Shown here: positions 23,455 through 35,075 of the stretch, piece by piece
Layout: each line of letters opens with the position of its first letter
Position numbering within the stretch: the first letter of the stretch is position 1
DNA from: Sordaria brevicollis
Lineage: Eukaryota > Ascomycota > Sordariomycetes > Sordariales > Sordariaceae
Direction: 5' to 3'
NCBI GenBank assembly: GCA_033439795.1
Contig: JAUTDP010000014.1
Span: 1 to 64,000, forward strand
Length of the DNA: 64,000 nucleotides
Made by a program: the position numbers and the translations under genes
The notes under the pieces: model-generated
What the model saw: only the letters and a program-made list of their open reading frames with translations
Told to the model about the DNA's origin: nothing
The model's database searches: none

Positions 23455-25354
23455 GGAAGTAAATAAAATCGACGTAAAGGTTTAGGAAATGAAAGGATAA
23501 TAATTAATATATATTAAATAATACGAAGATTTAAGGAAAATATAGGAAATTATTTAATATAGGATAAATATTCTTAAAATATAAATAAAAAGGAATTATA
23601 CTTTTATAATTATTATTATTTTTTAATAACCATTCCGTTCTTATTATAATTATAAACCTTTTATCTCTTATTTATTATTTTTCCCCCATTAAAATTAACC
23701 TATTCCTTTAATTATTGAAATTAAAATTTAATTACCAAATAATCTTTAATAAAGAAGTTTTTCGTCGGAGGGCAATTATTACGACGAAATTACTTATACC
23801 GAAGATATTTTTCAACTCTTTAAATACCGGCTACTTCTTTTATTTACTACTACTAAAATTTCGTTTATTAATTATAAATTTCAAAAAAGGGGAAACGAAG
23901 AATTTATTATATTATAATAAAGTAGTAACGGACGAATTAAATCGGTATACGGCTCTTCGAATTGAATTTCGTTTTTATAATTATTAATAAATAATAGAAA
24001 ATTTAATAAAGATAAATTATTTAATAACCTTCCTAATTCGTTATCTCCCTCGTTTTATTAGGGCGTATTAACTATTAATATTATTAAAGTATTTTAATTA
24101 ATTATAATAGGATTAGGATAAATAGGAAATTATTCGTTTATTTATTAATTACGGCTAAGAATTATATTATTTCTAACGGAAGGTAAACGACGAATTTCCT
24201 TAAATAATAATAAAAAAGAGGAATTATAATTAACAGGGTTAACGTTATATTAAGTACGAAATTATTTAGATATTTATTAGTATTAAATAAAAATTTATAA
24301 AGATACAAATAAAATATACTTTATTAAATTAATAATAATTACTTTATATATTATTCGGTTCGGTTTAATAATCTAATTTAATAACCGTATTTCCGAAAAA
24401 GATATTAAAAAAATCGCTCTTTAGAAATTTATTTTTAAATTTAAATTTAATATTTAATCGCTCTTAATTTTAGGAATTAAAATTCGGACTAAATTATTAA
24501 GCTACGGAATTTACGTCCGGGATTTATATATATTTATATTAATACGTATTTATATTATTCGGGAAATAATATTAAATATAAAAATGTATAGTAATTTTAT
24601 TATTAAAAAGATAATATATAAGGGAAGGATTTACCTTTAAATATATAGAATTAAACGTAATATTAGCGAAAAGAATTATTAAAAACCATTCCTCCGGCCA
24701 TTTACAATAAATATACTTTTATTATTTAATAATTTTAAAATCTATTAAAATTATTTAAAGGAAATAATTAAAGTAATTTAGAATTTTTTAATAATTAAAA
24801 AGTAGGAGAAAGAGAAATAAAACGTACGTTTATTTTTCGAAATTATTAAATCGCTTAGTTTTTTATTATAAAGCGAAGTAATTAGGCGGTTTTAATTATA
24901 GAAAGTCTCTAAGTAATACCGAAATTAATATATATTAATAAATTTTCTATTAACGTTATATATAATAATTATCGCTCTTTAAAAATTTAGAAAATAATAA
25001 TATATTTCGCTATATAGGATAGTAATTATATTATCCTAATTATATTAAAAAGGTTTTAATCAATATTAATTAAAAATTTATTAGGGATTAAATAAAATCG
25101 TATTTATTATAACGTTTTACGCCGGGTAATACGAAGGGCGGCGATTACCCGTAATATAAATTTTATAGTTCGGCTAAATTTAAATTAATAAATAATATAA
25201 ATAAAGTATAATATAAAATAAATATATTAATATAGTTAATAAGTATTTAATAAAATATTGTAAAGTCTATTATATAAAGGAAGGAGACGAAAGATTAAGA
25301 AAAAAAATGGAAAAAGATCGGGAATATAAATAACGGGATAAGAAAAGCGTATAC

Positions 25355-25453
25355 TTAACCGTTCTTTAACCGTTCTATAACCGTTCCCCAACCCTTTCCT
25401 AACCCTTTCCTAACCCTTTTTTAACCCTTTTTTAAATTTTTTTTAACCCTTTA
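25355..25453. repeat. 11-bp minisatellite array C (9 units)
   Basis: Nine units of exactly 11 bp: first TTAACCGTTCT-type, then CTAACCCTTTC and TTAACCCTTTT. Followed at once by a CpG-free stretch. Confidence 0.9.
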
Positions 25454-26480
25454 TAACTTAATTTTAATTTTTATTTAAATTTCTATAAATTCATTATTAT
25501 TTATTAATTGTATATAAACTTTACTATTTTATTTATTATTTATATTATATTCTTAAATTATATTTTAGGTTTTTAAATAATTTTATTTATAAAAAATACT
25601 TATTTAAATTAATCTTTAATAAATATATAATATTTTTATATAAATTTTAAATAAATAAGTTTTTTAATATAGAACTTTCTTTTATTTTATTATAATTTTT
25701 ATATTAATATTTGTTTTTATTATATTTAGTAAAAAAAATTATAGAATAATAATAAAATAATTATATATATTTATTTATTATATTATTATTATTTTATAAA
25801 ATGTATATAAAGTTTTGAAATTTATTATAAATTATATATAAACTAAATTAATTATTTTATTAATAAATATAATATATTAATTAATATTAAATATTCTTTA
25901 AATTATTTCTATTTAAAAAGTATTTATACTTCGTAATAATAACTTTTTTTAATATTTTTCTAGATTTTTATAATTATATATATTTATATAAAATAATGTA
26001 ATTAGAATTTATATAGAAATATTTAATTATTTATAAATTTATTTATAAATTATATTTATTATTATATTATAAACTTATTTAAATTGGATTTTTCTTTACT
26101 TTATATAATAAATTATAAGAAGGAATAAGTGCAATATTCGAATTATTAATAATATTTTATTTTAATTTTCAATTTTTTCGGATAAAAGACTTTTTTTAAA
26201 TTTTATTAAGGTATATTAAAGGTCTAATTAAAATCTTTCAAAGAAATTGGAATTTTTTTAAAAAGATTTTTTTTTTTTACGAAAATGCGAAGTATAATTT
26301 AGATAAAAGAAAAATTTCTAAATTAAAATATATCTTTATAGAAATTAATTTAAGAATTTAAATTTTGGAAATTATTATATATTTATTTCGAATTATAATT
26401 TTTAAAATTAAAGAAAAGGTTATTTAAAGTTTTATAACTTTTAAAAAACTTAAAAGAAAGGTTTTAAAAATATATCGCTA
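25454..26480. other. Extremely AT-rich, CpG-poor island in the RIP block
   Basis: About 480 bases (to about 25,930) contain no CpG at all and the following 500 only a few, while the flanking RIP-mutated DNA keeps several CpG per 60 bases. No gene is visible. It may have a different origin from the flanks. Confidence 0.55.
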
Positions 26481-27270
26481 AACTTTTATTAATTTCGAAG
26501 TTAAATTGTTTAAAATATTATATAAAATATCGTAAATTTATTATTCCGACCTTCCTCTACGCAAATTAAATTTTATTAACTAATTCCGGATTTTTTAATT
26601 CTTCTTTTTTATTATCCTCTTTATTTCCCTCCTTCGATTTATAAGGAATAATACTATTATAACGTAGAAGGAAGCCTTTTTTTTCGTAGAAGTAATTAAT
26701 ATAAATAGTAAATTTATTCTTACTCTTATTAATAATATACTTTACTTTATTCTTATTCTAAATAGCGTTACTTATATAAATATCTTTATTTATAAAATAA
26801 ATAATATTTAAAACCTAATTAAGGGTATATTAGAAGAAAGCCGAAATATTATATCCTATAAAATCCTTATTATTATAATTATAGTAAAGATTTTCGAAAT
26901 TATATATAATATTTAAATTTATTAATTAATAAAAGGTTATTAAACGTTTAATTTTAAATTATTTACATTTTTTACTTTTATAAACTTTATAGAATTTATT
27001 ATCGGTAATTAAGGGGTCGAAAATAAATTCCTAATTAGCGTCGGTCTTTAAAAAATCGCGGTATAGCTTTTTATAATCGTTTAAAAGGGGACTACTAAAA
27101 TCCTTCTTTAAGGGTTATTTATATTTCTTTTCGGATATTATAACGTTAAGGATTAAATCGATTATAACGTTAGCCTTAATTTAAATGCGTTTAATAATAG
27201 CGGTTATAACGGTTTAAATAATAATAAATTATATAATTATTAAGGTATTAATTAAGGGTTGGTTAAAGGT

Positions 27271-27286
27271 TATTAAAATTTTAATA
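27271..27286. repeat. 16-bp palindrome, copy 4
   Basis: Exact TATTAAAATTTTAATA, about 230 bp before array D. Confidence 0.85.
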
Positions 27287-27514
27287 GAATTTTAATTAGG
27301 ATATTCTTATTTTTAATTTAATTTATAATAATCGTTTCGATGCGCTTTAATTAACGCTTTTACTTTCTTTTCGCCGGAGATGAAATTCCCGCCTTAGTAA
27401 AAGCGAAAGAATTAATATAATCGGTATAGGAATTAGCACTACGTATAAAGAGGTAATTATAGCGGGCGTATTATTTTAGTAAAATAAATATTAATTCGAA
27501 ATTATTATACGCTT

Positions 27515-27602
27515 AGAAAACCCTTAAAAACCTTTTCTAAAAGCTTTCCCAATTTTTTACAAACCCTTTATAAACCCTTTATAAACCTTTTATAAACCTT
27601 TT
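27515..27602. repeat. 11-bp minisatellite array D (8 units)
   Basis: Eight 11-bp units, the last four being ACAAACCCTTT, ATAAACCCTTT and two ATAAACCTTTT. Same strand sense as arrays B and C. Confidence 0.9.
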
Positions 27603-28530
27603 AAGAATATTTACTTATAATTTTAATAATTTTTAATTAATTAGGGCGATTATTAAAATTTAGAATTATTTTACTATTTTTATCCTTAATAATAAGTGTA
27701 ATTTAATAATAAACGGCGTAATAATTTTTTAAAGCATTACGCTTTTTAAAGGGATTTTAATAATAATAAAATTAGCCCGGGGAAACCGGGTAGCGATAGA
27801 AAATTTCTTTATAAATAATTTTAGTAGCCAATATTAATTTACCCTATAATTAATTCGAGGTTAGTAAACGTTTAATTAAATATTAATTGGATATAATTTA
27901 CGCCGGAGGAATTAACGCGTTAATCCGAAATTTTAATCGATAATAGGCCTTTTAGGTAGTACGGGAAATTTTCGTACTTATTATATACGATTTATAATAA
28001 AAAAATAAATTTATATTTATTCTTTTAATAAATTTCTTAGAAACTTCGCGATTCGTATTAAATATTTATATATATTTATAGGTATATATAAATATAAATA
28101 AATTTTAATAACCTCGTAGAAATTAAATGTAACTTCGTAAAAACCTCTTAATATTTATATTAAAATAGTTTTTATTATTTATAATCGTTATTAATATTAT
28201 TAAAATTATTAATAGGAAAAGAAGTAATTAAATCGTATTAATCGTTAATAATTTATCCTCGATTTGCTTAATTATTTTTATTTACTTTTTTTATTTTTAT
28301 TTTTATTTTGACTTTTATTTATTTCGTTCTTGAATTTTTTTTTCCGTTTAACCTTCAATTTATTTCGTTTTAAATTATATATATTTAAATCATTGGTATT
28401 TCGTAAATAGTAATTGAATTTATATTTCTTAAGGGCGTAAGGAGGGATAAATATTATTTTGATATAGAGTTTGTATATAAAAGTTATATTGAAGTCTTAT
28501 TAGTCGCTATGCGTTTTTGAGTTTATACAC

Positions 28531-29656
28531 TTATCCAGATGTACCTGGGACTTTTGGTGGCGCTCGGGTGCGTCAATTCCATCCCGCTATGGGGGTCGCC
28601 TGGTCTAGGTAGCGGGTTGGACTTGATTCCCTTGTTCTTGTCCGGTTTAAACCCACAAACCCACAATCGGCTAGCTATCGCGGAGCCAGTTAGCTTATCG
28701 CAGAAAAGTCAGGGGAACCAAGACATGGAAGGCCAGTCTAACAAACCCCACCAGCCCGGCTTCGCACCCTCTTCACCCAGTCAACCGACGGGACCCTTTT
28801 TGGATTGATTGTCAGAAACCCGTCAGACCGTGCCCTGCTGTGCCTACCCAGCTACCTACCCTGTCTGTGCCCGTGTTTCGGCATCCTGGTGGGGTAAGGT
28901 TTCGGCCGATGGGGGCGCAATACCAAGCAGCACGCCCGGAGCGAGCTGGACGCCCAATGGTCGACATTCCTTCGCCGGTGGGCGTGGCGTGGTTGTCATC
29001 GCGATCGGTACCCCGACCTACCCTAACCCCTAACCCAACAGGGCAGTCTTAACTTCACACACACCAGCCCAGGGCACTCGCCCCCCGGTCCCGGTGACAC
29101 CTGAACCATCCACAAAGTCACAACTGGAAACCATCACCCACCTCTACTATCTTCGGATGGAATTGCATCAATGGACACTTGAACCAATCCACGGACATCT
29201 CATTCCGTGAAGCTTCCACACACATCGCATATCACACGCACGCAGAAGCACCACATAAACACATCCCCGCAGCCGGAGTCGCGCCCACACAAAACGAATA
29301 CAGTACACACAAAGAGCCGGTTGTGTGTCTGATCAGCGGGTTTTGACAGATTCTTTCTGCGGGCTGCTGCTGGTCTTCTTTCTCGTTTATTGTTTATACC
29401 CCATCGTCTCTTCTCTTGTAACAATGACTCGACCGGTCCTCACTCGCTAAATTATACACCTCTGCTCTTATCGATACCCGGTACATACGAGACATAGCTA
29501 CAACACCTTCCCAGCATCATCGCCATCCACGTAATTTCGATGCCAAACACGTAGCTCAGGGGAGCTTGGACTGAGTGGCTGGGACAGGTGTCACAAGTCA
29601 GACAGAGTCCTCGAGTCGACAGCAACAGCAAAGATACCCCACATAATAATCCGACA
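28531..29656. other. Intergenic region, promoter side of F-box gene
   Basis: Normal-composition DNA from the edge of the AT block to the F-box gene. It has an isolated CCCTAACCCCTAACCC at 29,020-29,035. Open frames at 28,539-28,808 and 28,809-29,052 look like chance frames. It likely holds the promoter and 5' UTR of the F-box gene. Confidence 0.5.
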
Positions 29657-31951
29657 ATGGGAGATGGACAACATCAGATGAAGGCGGCCACTGCTACTCC
29701 GCAGGCGCCCAGCCTCGAGAGCATACCTACTGAGGTCAAACTCCACATCCTGTCGTGTAAGTCTATTCCGGCACCTACAAGTAGACCTACACTATTCCAT
29801 TTCCCCGGACTCTCCAACTAGGCACAGCCCACTTGGGCTCCCTGGTTAGCTTCGAGCTCCTCCATCACGAGTCAAGAAGTTCATGTTGGCTGACAGCTTG
29901 TTCGTTGCTCCCACAGTTCTCGAAGCAGCGCACATTACGAATCTGCAACTGGTGTCCCGCGATTTTAGAAACCTTGCCCGCGACAACAGCTTTTGGCGCT
30001 CGCGATGCCTGCAAGAATCTTCGTTCCTCGAAAGCCTCGAACGACGACGGGCCTTTGCCCGGCTAGCCACCCAGGGCATCGGCGGAACATTTCAGACCCA
30101 GCACGACGGGGGCGCAATAGGAACAGTCTGGCAAGACGCTTATCCTTCTCCCGACAGCAGCAGCACCAACACTCCTGGCAGTGGGAGCTGGGCGACACCG
30201 GTAACGCCGACAACCCTAAAGAGCTTTCGTGCGTCCAGTAAGCAGGAGCAGGTGCGGATCACGGCGAACTGGGATCCCTGTTACCCTACCGAGAAGGTCT
30301 CTTGGTATGAGGAGTACATTCATCGTCATGCGCCCATTGCCGTCAACTGGCTTCCGCTGCCTCATGCTCATGGCGCCAAGTCCGAATACGTTGAAGCAAG
30401 AGGTGTTGCCCTATATCGGCCCGACAATCCTCGTGTGGATCACGGTTTCGAGGAGCACGCCGGCCCAGCTGCTGACGAAACACTCCTAGCTGTGTCCCCG
30501 TTAGACGATGGCAGTGTCTGTATCTGGGACGTTAACGGAACAAGAGGGCAAAAGGGAGCGATTCTAGCCAGGAGCGCGCCTGGACTTCTGCTGATAAACG
30601 GACCGGGAGCCGATAACAGCAAGCGGTCGCAACGTGTGGATTCAGGGGTCACAGAATGTGTCAGTGTTGACAGCAGCCTGCATCGAGCGTTTTTCGCAGT
30701 CCAAAATCGTACGTCATCATCTTGTGGTCCTTGAATTGAATGTGTTGTGCGTCTGCAGTAGGCTAATTCAGGGGCGTCACCGTGCCTTTCCCCGAAGCAG
30801 ATATCATTGAAGTTGACTTGCAGAAACTTGCAGTTGTCGATTGCGAATCATTCCCTTGGTCTATTACAGCGTTATCTGCCGCCAGTCCCACTGTACCACT
30901 CACGGTTGGAACAAATCTTGAACTCCATCTGCATGACTATCGGTCTCGGCGACGATTTCGAGGTGACCCAGAAGACGACCGGGTTGACTTCAACCTTACG
31001 GGCCCACAGGCCATGTACGAACGTGGAATCAGGAACATATTTAGCGACGAGCCGGCGGGCTCTTGGACATCACTCGCGCAGCCAGGACCGTTGAGTATTC
31101 TACATCTCCAACAATCCAGCGGACAGGCGGATTTGTCGGACGACATATACGTTGCTGGTCGATTTTCCCACATCCTACATTATGACAGGCGCAATCTGTC
31201 GCGAATCAGAGGGTCAATAAACTCGAAAGCAAGATTATGCAGCATGGCGTCTCTGCCATTTCCATTTTCTAGGCAAGACAGCGAGCTACGACGGAAAGGA
31301 GAGCTCACACTGGACCAAGTAAAGGAGTCGAAGAAGCTTCACGGTGGCAGAACGTTGATCGCCGGTGGGGACTACAACATGAAGGGATCGCTCGAAGTTT
31401 ATGGCCTAGCACCGCCAGACTCTGGTAAAACCTTGATGGGAGACTTGGATGATTATGCGTACCAGAACCGCCAGTCAGCGTCAGGCTCCAAGGTTCTCTC
31501 GGTTGCCAATCATGGCACCCGAATCGTATTCTCGGACGGATCCGGCTACATTAAGTGGTTCGAAAGGGACTGCTTCACCGAAGTCCGCCGTTGTAGGATC
31601 GGGCATAGTGAACAGGCCCAAGGGCCTTCGATCTTCGCCTCAATGCCAGGCTCCTCTGACATAGCGAGGAAACTACTCCCAACACGAGTGGGCGAAGCCA
31701 AAGAAAAGATTAACGACAATGATCTTCTTTTCTGGACAGGCGAGAGGCTAGGGTTGTTGAACTTTAGCGCTCGCCCGGGATTTACGGCCGAGGAGTTTGA
31801 GGAGCAACTTGAGGCTGTGGATGATGAGACACGGGCAAAAGAGCGCGAGGAGAGAGATTACACTGAAACAATGCGTCGCGCATTGCAGAGACACGCTGAC
31901 GACGTCATGTTTACCAGGCATCTCGGTCTCGGTAACGGTTCTCTGCGCTGA
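29657..31951 (+). CDS. F-box protein with beta-propeller-like C-terminal region
   Basis: Three exons: 29,657-29,756, 29,917-30,708 and 30,801-31,951. Introns are 160 and 92 nt, with GTAAGT/CAG and GTACGT/CAG ends. The first splice joins IPTEVKLHILS to FLEAAHITNLQLVSRDFRNLA, giving a good F-box at about residues 21-62. The second joins FFAVQN to HIIEVDLQKL. Total 680 aa. Downstream are blade-like segments, for example LLAVSPLDDGSVCIWDV near residue 250-265, SKVLSVANHGTRIVFSDGSGYIKWFERD near 530-560 and TLIAGGDYNMKGSLEVYGL. These fit a WD40-like propeller, though the repeats are divergent. The usual role of such proteins is substrate selection for an SCF (Skp1-cullin-F-box) ubiquitin ligase; the substrate is unknown. 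ATG 29,657 is chosen because it directly precedes the F-box region; an in-frame ATG at 29,588 is less likely. Confidence 0.85.
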
Positions 31952-34900
31952 TCGCCCGCCTCATCTATTTAGATGACACTCGTTTCGGAAATGGATATGA
32001 TGTGCTCCGCTAACGTCGGCGGGCAAAACACCCTCGAATACTACTGGCACGACTGCCATGATGGCTACCGAGGCTGGATAGTGATACCATGTCGATCTCC
32101 AGACGAGGTGGATAGGGTATATGGTTCTCGGGTCGACAATCATAAGCGATGCTTTGACGGATTTTGGATATCGTATAGACGACTAGACAGCAAGAGATAT
32201 ACCCATAAGAACAATTAACGAAGTACTATTTGGTCCTGTATGCCGATCCGAGACCCTTCAGATTGAGTCACGAATCTGAAGATGATCAGCAAGGCATGGT
32301 GGTATAGTCAGTTTCCATGAAAACTAAACCATTTGGCTCCAGAAGAGCAGTGCTGTGTCCAAAGGCGGCCCATATATTGTCTCATCATCGTGCTTCGAAC
32401 CACCTTGTGAAGTTGGCTAGGGAATATGTACAGTATGTCCTCGGAAGTGTCGTCAGCCCCAAGTTCAGTTTCAGAGAAGGGAAAAAGGCGTGATAGGAAG
32501 AAAAACTCGATAATGTGCAAAAGCGAGGCGACCAATGGGAAGAAAAAGCAAGCCATAGCAAGACAGCCTGGACCAATCGCAATCAGGTCTGGCTATATCT
32601 CAAGAAATATCCTGCCACCATCACCACTGGCCACAAGAAAATTCCAGAAAGATTTGAGAATATCAAAGTGAGCAGCAACTGCGCCATCGGGCTTGAAGTC
32701 ATCATCACTTCGGATACCAATTCAGGGTCACCCCCAAGCCACCGTTGGCCCTTCTCATGGCCGCGCTCCCCGGGCGGGCTACGGGCCCCTGCAACTATTC
32801 AGAAATGTGGGGGTTAGAAAACCTCCATTTTTGACACTTGTCCGCCGTAAACCCCGGCTGGTGCCCTGGTGCCCCCGAAGATCCCACCCATGAATCCATC
32901 AAACGCTATCAACAGTTCCAACACCACGACGCTCTGGAACTTCTTGGATCGGGGACGAGAATTTTAGCGATGGGGACACCTTTCCTCTTCTCACTGTTAC
33001 TGGTATGATATTTCCCCCTGTTGTCTTCCTGGGTAAGGATTCAAATTCAATAGTTCGTTCCCGTGACTACAGAGAATCGAGATCGCGATACCCTCGCTCT
33101 CATGGCAGGCTCTCGGTATAGCCAGAATGGGTAATCCTTTTCATGATTCATGGAGAGCTTTGGGAGAGCCGTCATGGGTAGAGGTCCCCGGAGTTTATAC
33201 TGCTAGCCGGGATATGGATATTTCACCATTGATAAGTAACTTCCTCCGTTTCGATGCCGGAGCGCCGGACATCGGCATCCAAGAGACACAGAAGAGGAAG
33301 TCAGTCATCAGTTTGACGGTATACAAAAGACAAAAGGCTGTTATCTTTGTGGTGGATGTCAAGGAATAGGCGGCTATTCAAGGCCGGCATGGAGAGGTAG
33401 GGATCTCAACAGGTCACGTTCCAAACACATTCTTCCTTCACAGCTCGGCACACCGCTTTTGGCTTCCACTTCTGGGCTGAAGTTCGGAGTCCCCAAAGTT
33501 TTTGTTGAGAGATCGCTTACTCGTCATGTCTTCAGAACGAAACAGAGAAAAGATGGATGGCTGGGAAAGGTAAAATTCTTGTCGTTCGTCGACGACTTTC
33601 CCCAAGCTTCTATTTCTTTATGGGCGGATTGGACAAAACCGAAAATCGTGAAACATCTGCTGACCTCTTGGACATGCCCTCTTGTCTTCGTTGTTCGTTC
33701 GCTGTTCGCTGTACCGAGTATAGGGATGTGCAGAGTGTGCGTCGTCACGTTTGCTGTACAACCAACAGCTCTGCGCTCTGCAGTCAGTTTCCACTGACTG
33801 TGCATGTTGTCAGTGTGTGGTTAGGCAATGATCCGCTGTCTGTGCCGAACGAACGGGTTGGACGGCGTGCTTGGAAATGCGCGTACGTACGCCGTGCTGC
33901 TGAGAGGCATGATGATGCACAAGAAAAAGAAGTGCGTTCAGTCCTCGAGGTTCTGTACGTCGTTCGGTGTTGATGACAGGGCAGCCACTGTCTGTAGGTA
34001 TCCCCGTTCGGATGCTACCCTACTATGAAAGGCCGTCTGGGGCTGGGCTGGGCTGGGCTGGCTTGCTTGCTTGGGTGTGTTTCTGGGTGTCTTTCATTTT
34101 TCCGGCATTTTGTCGGGTTTGTACCGGAATCACTTCGATTTTGTTGACCGCCTCCTTTTCTTGACTCCAATATCCCTTTCTATATCTTTTCTTCGTTGTG
34201 TGTTTGCTGTCATATTTCTTTTCTCGAGGCCTTTCATTTTCATGATCATTATCCTCCTCTTCTCGTCCCAGATACTGTACCCAAGTGGACAGTCAGGTGG
34301 GATCCAGATCTTCAAGTCCGTTTTTAGGCGCCCATCAAGGTGCATTTGGTCGACTCGCGTGTGCAACAGGAGGACCACTAAAAGTGATGGGTTTACTACC
34401 AGGTTGAAAGACTGAAGGACCCTCTCGATTTCTGGAGCCCGTTCGATGCCCATCACCCGGGAACGGGGCCGGGACCGTACCCAAAGAATGACCACCCACT
34501 GGACGACGCCAAGTGAGGCGGCGGATCTCGTTAGGTCCAAACCATCGAAGGGTCTCCATTCGGCTCTCGTTGCCGTTCGTTACGTTGGTTGTCAAGTGTC
34601 AAGTGGCACTGAGGGATGGACCACATTATCGGCTGCTGGATCTTTTTCTTCTTGTTGGGTACCTCTACGGCCTTGTTTCTTATTCTGGTGTGTCTCTGTG
34701 TGTGGGTGTGTGTGCCACCGACCGATCCAGTACTTGCGAACCCGGTTCCGGTTCAAAGTTGTTTCGTGTCATTCCGTCCCCGGGCACTACCAGTCAAGCC
34801 GTCTCCCTGGGAAAGGCGAAACCGGCTCTCAGCTCATCTTATATACTTTGTATACATGCCACACACCCACCCTTATTTCCCTTGTCACACCACCTGTTTG

Positions 34901-35046
34901 CTTCACTTCAGCTTTGCTTTTTTAGAAGGAACTTTCCTTTTTGTGCCTTTTCGGTTTTCTTAATACCGAGCGAAAAGGGAAGAAAGTTGCACTTTTCTCC
35001 CTTCTTTACTTCCGTCTCACCCTGTTTATACCGCCGAGCATGTCCG
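31952..35046. other. 3.1-kb intergenic region or long leader
   Basis: No supported gene. It contains (GGCTG)4 at 34,041-34,060 followed by GCTT repeats, and T/C-rich DNA from about 34,080 to 35,040 resembling a fungal promoter and 5' UTR of the protease gene. The frame of the protease is open back to 34,513, but the upstream codons look noncoding. Overlapping frames at 33,459-34,164 have no domain. Confidence 0.5.
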
Positions 35047-35075
35047 ATGGCCTTCCCGGTGTATGGCGGGGATGA
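35040..35075 (+). promoter_or_regulatory. Short overlapping upstream ORF at the SprT-like gene
   Basis: ATG at 35,040 opens an 11-codon frame ending TGA at 35,073-35,075, out of frame with and overlapping the chosen start at 35,047. It has A at -3, a better context than the C at -3 of the main ATG. It may lower translation of the protease if the leader includes it. Confidence 0.5.

Larger units (their letters stand above)
20025..28530. repeat. RIP-mutated AT-rich relic, right of LTR element
   Basis: About 8.5 kb of the same TpA-rich, CpA-poor DNA. Open frames of 90-133 codons (20,236-20,637 and 23,715-23,987) are chance or relic frames without recognisable domains. It holds three 11-bp arrays and three copies of the 16-bp palindrome. 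The stretch 25,451-25,930 lacks CpG and differs from the rest. The mobile-element family cannot be named; the order and spacing of repeats suggest older elements into which the LTR element inserted. Composition returns to normal near 28,530. Confidence 0.75.

Noticed and set aside
23715..23987. 90-codon frame in the AT block
   Set aside because: Same reasons; no recognisable domain and no intact continuation.
25355..25453. Arrays with CTAACCC considered as degenerate telomere repeats
   Set aside because: The period is exactly 11 and not 6, and the other arrays have AAGCC cores, so they are an unrelated minisatellite.
11031..28530. Possible centromere
   Set aside because: Only about 17.5 kb, with a single identifiable element and genes on both sides; far too short for a Neurospora-type centromere.
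29020..29035. CCCTAACCCCTAACCC, telomere-like
   Set aside because: Only about two units and imperfect; an isolated chance match, not a telomere or interstitial array.
28539..29052. Two or three short plus-strand frames at the AT-block edge
   Set aside because: No domain, no splice-supported extension, low-complexity Pro/Ser content.
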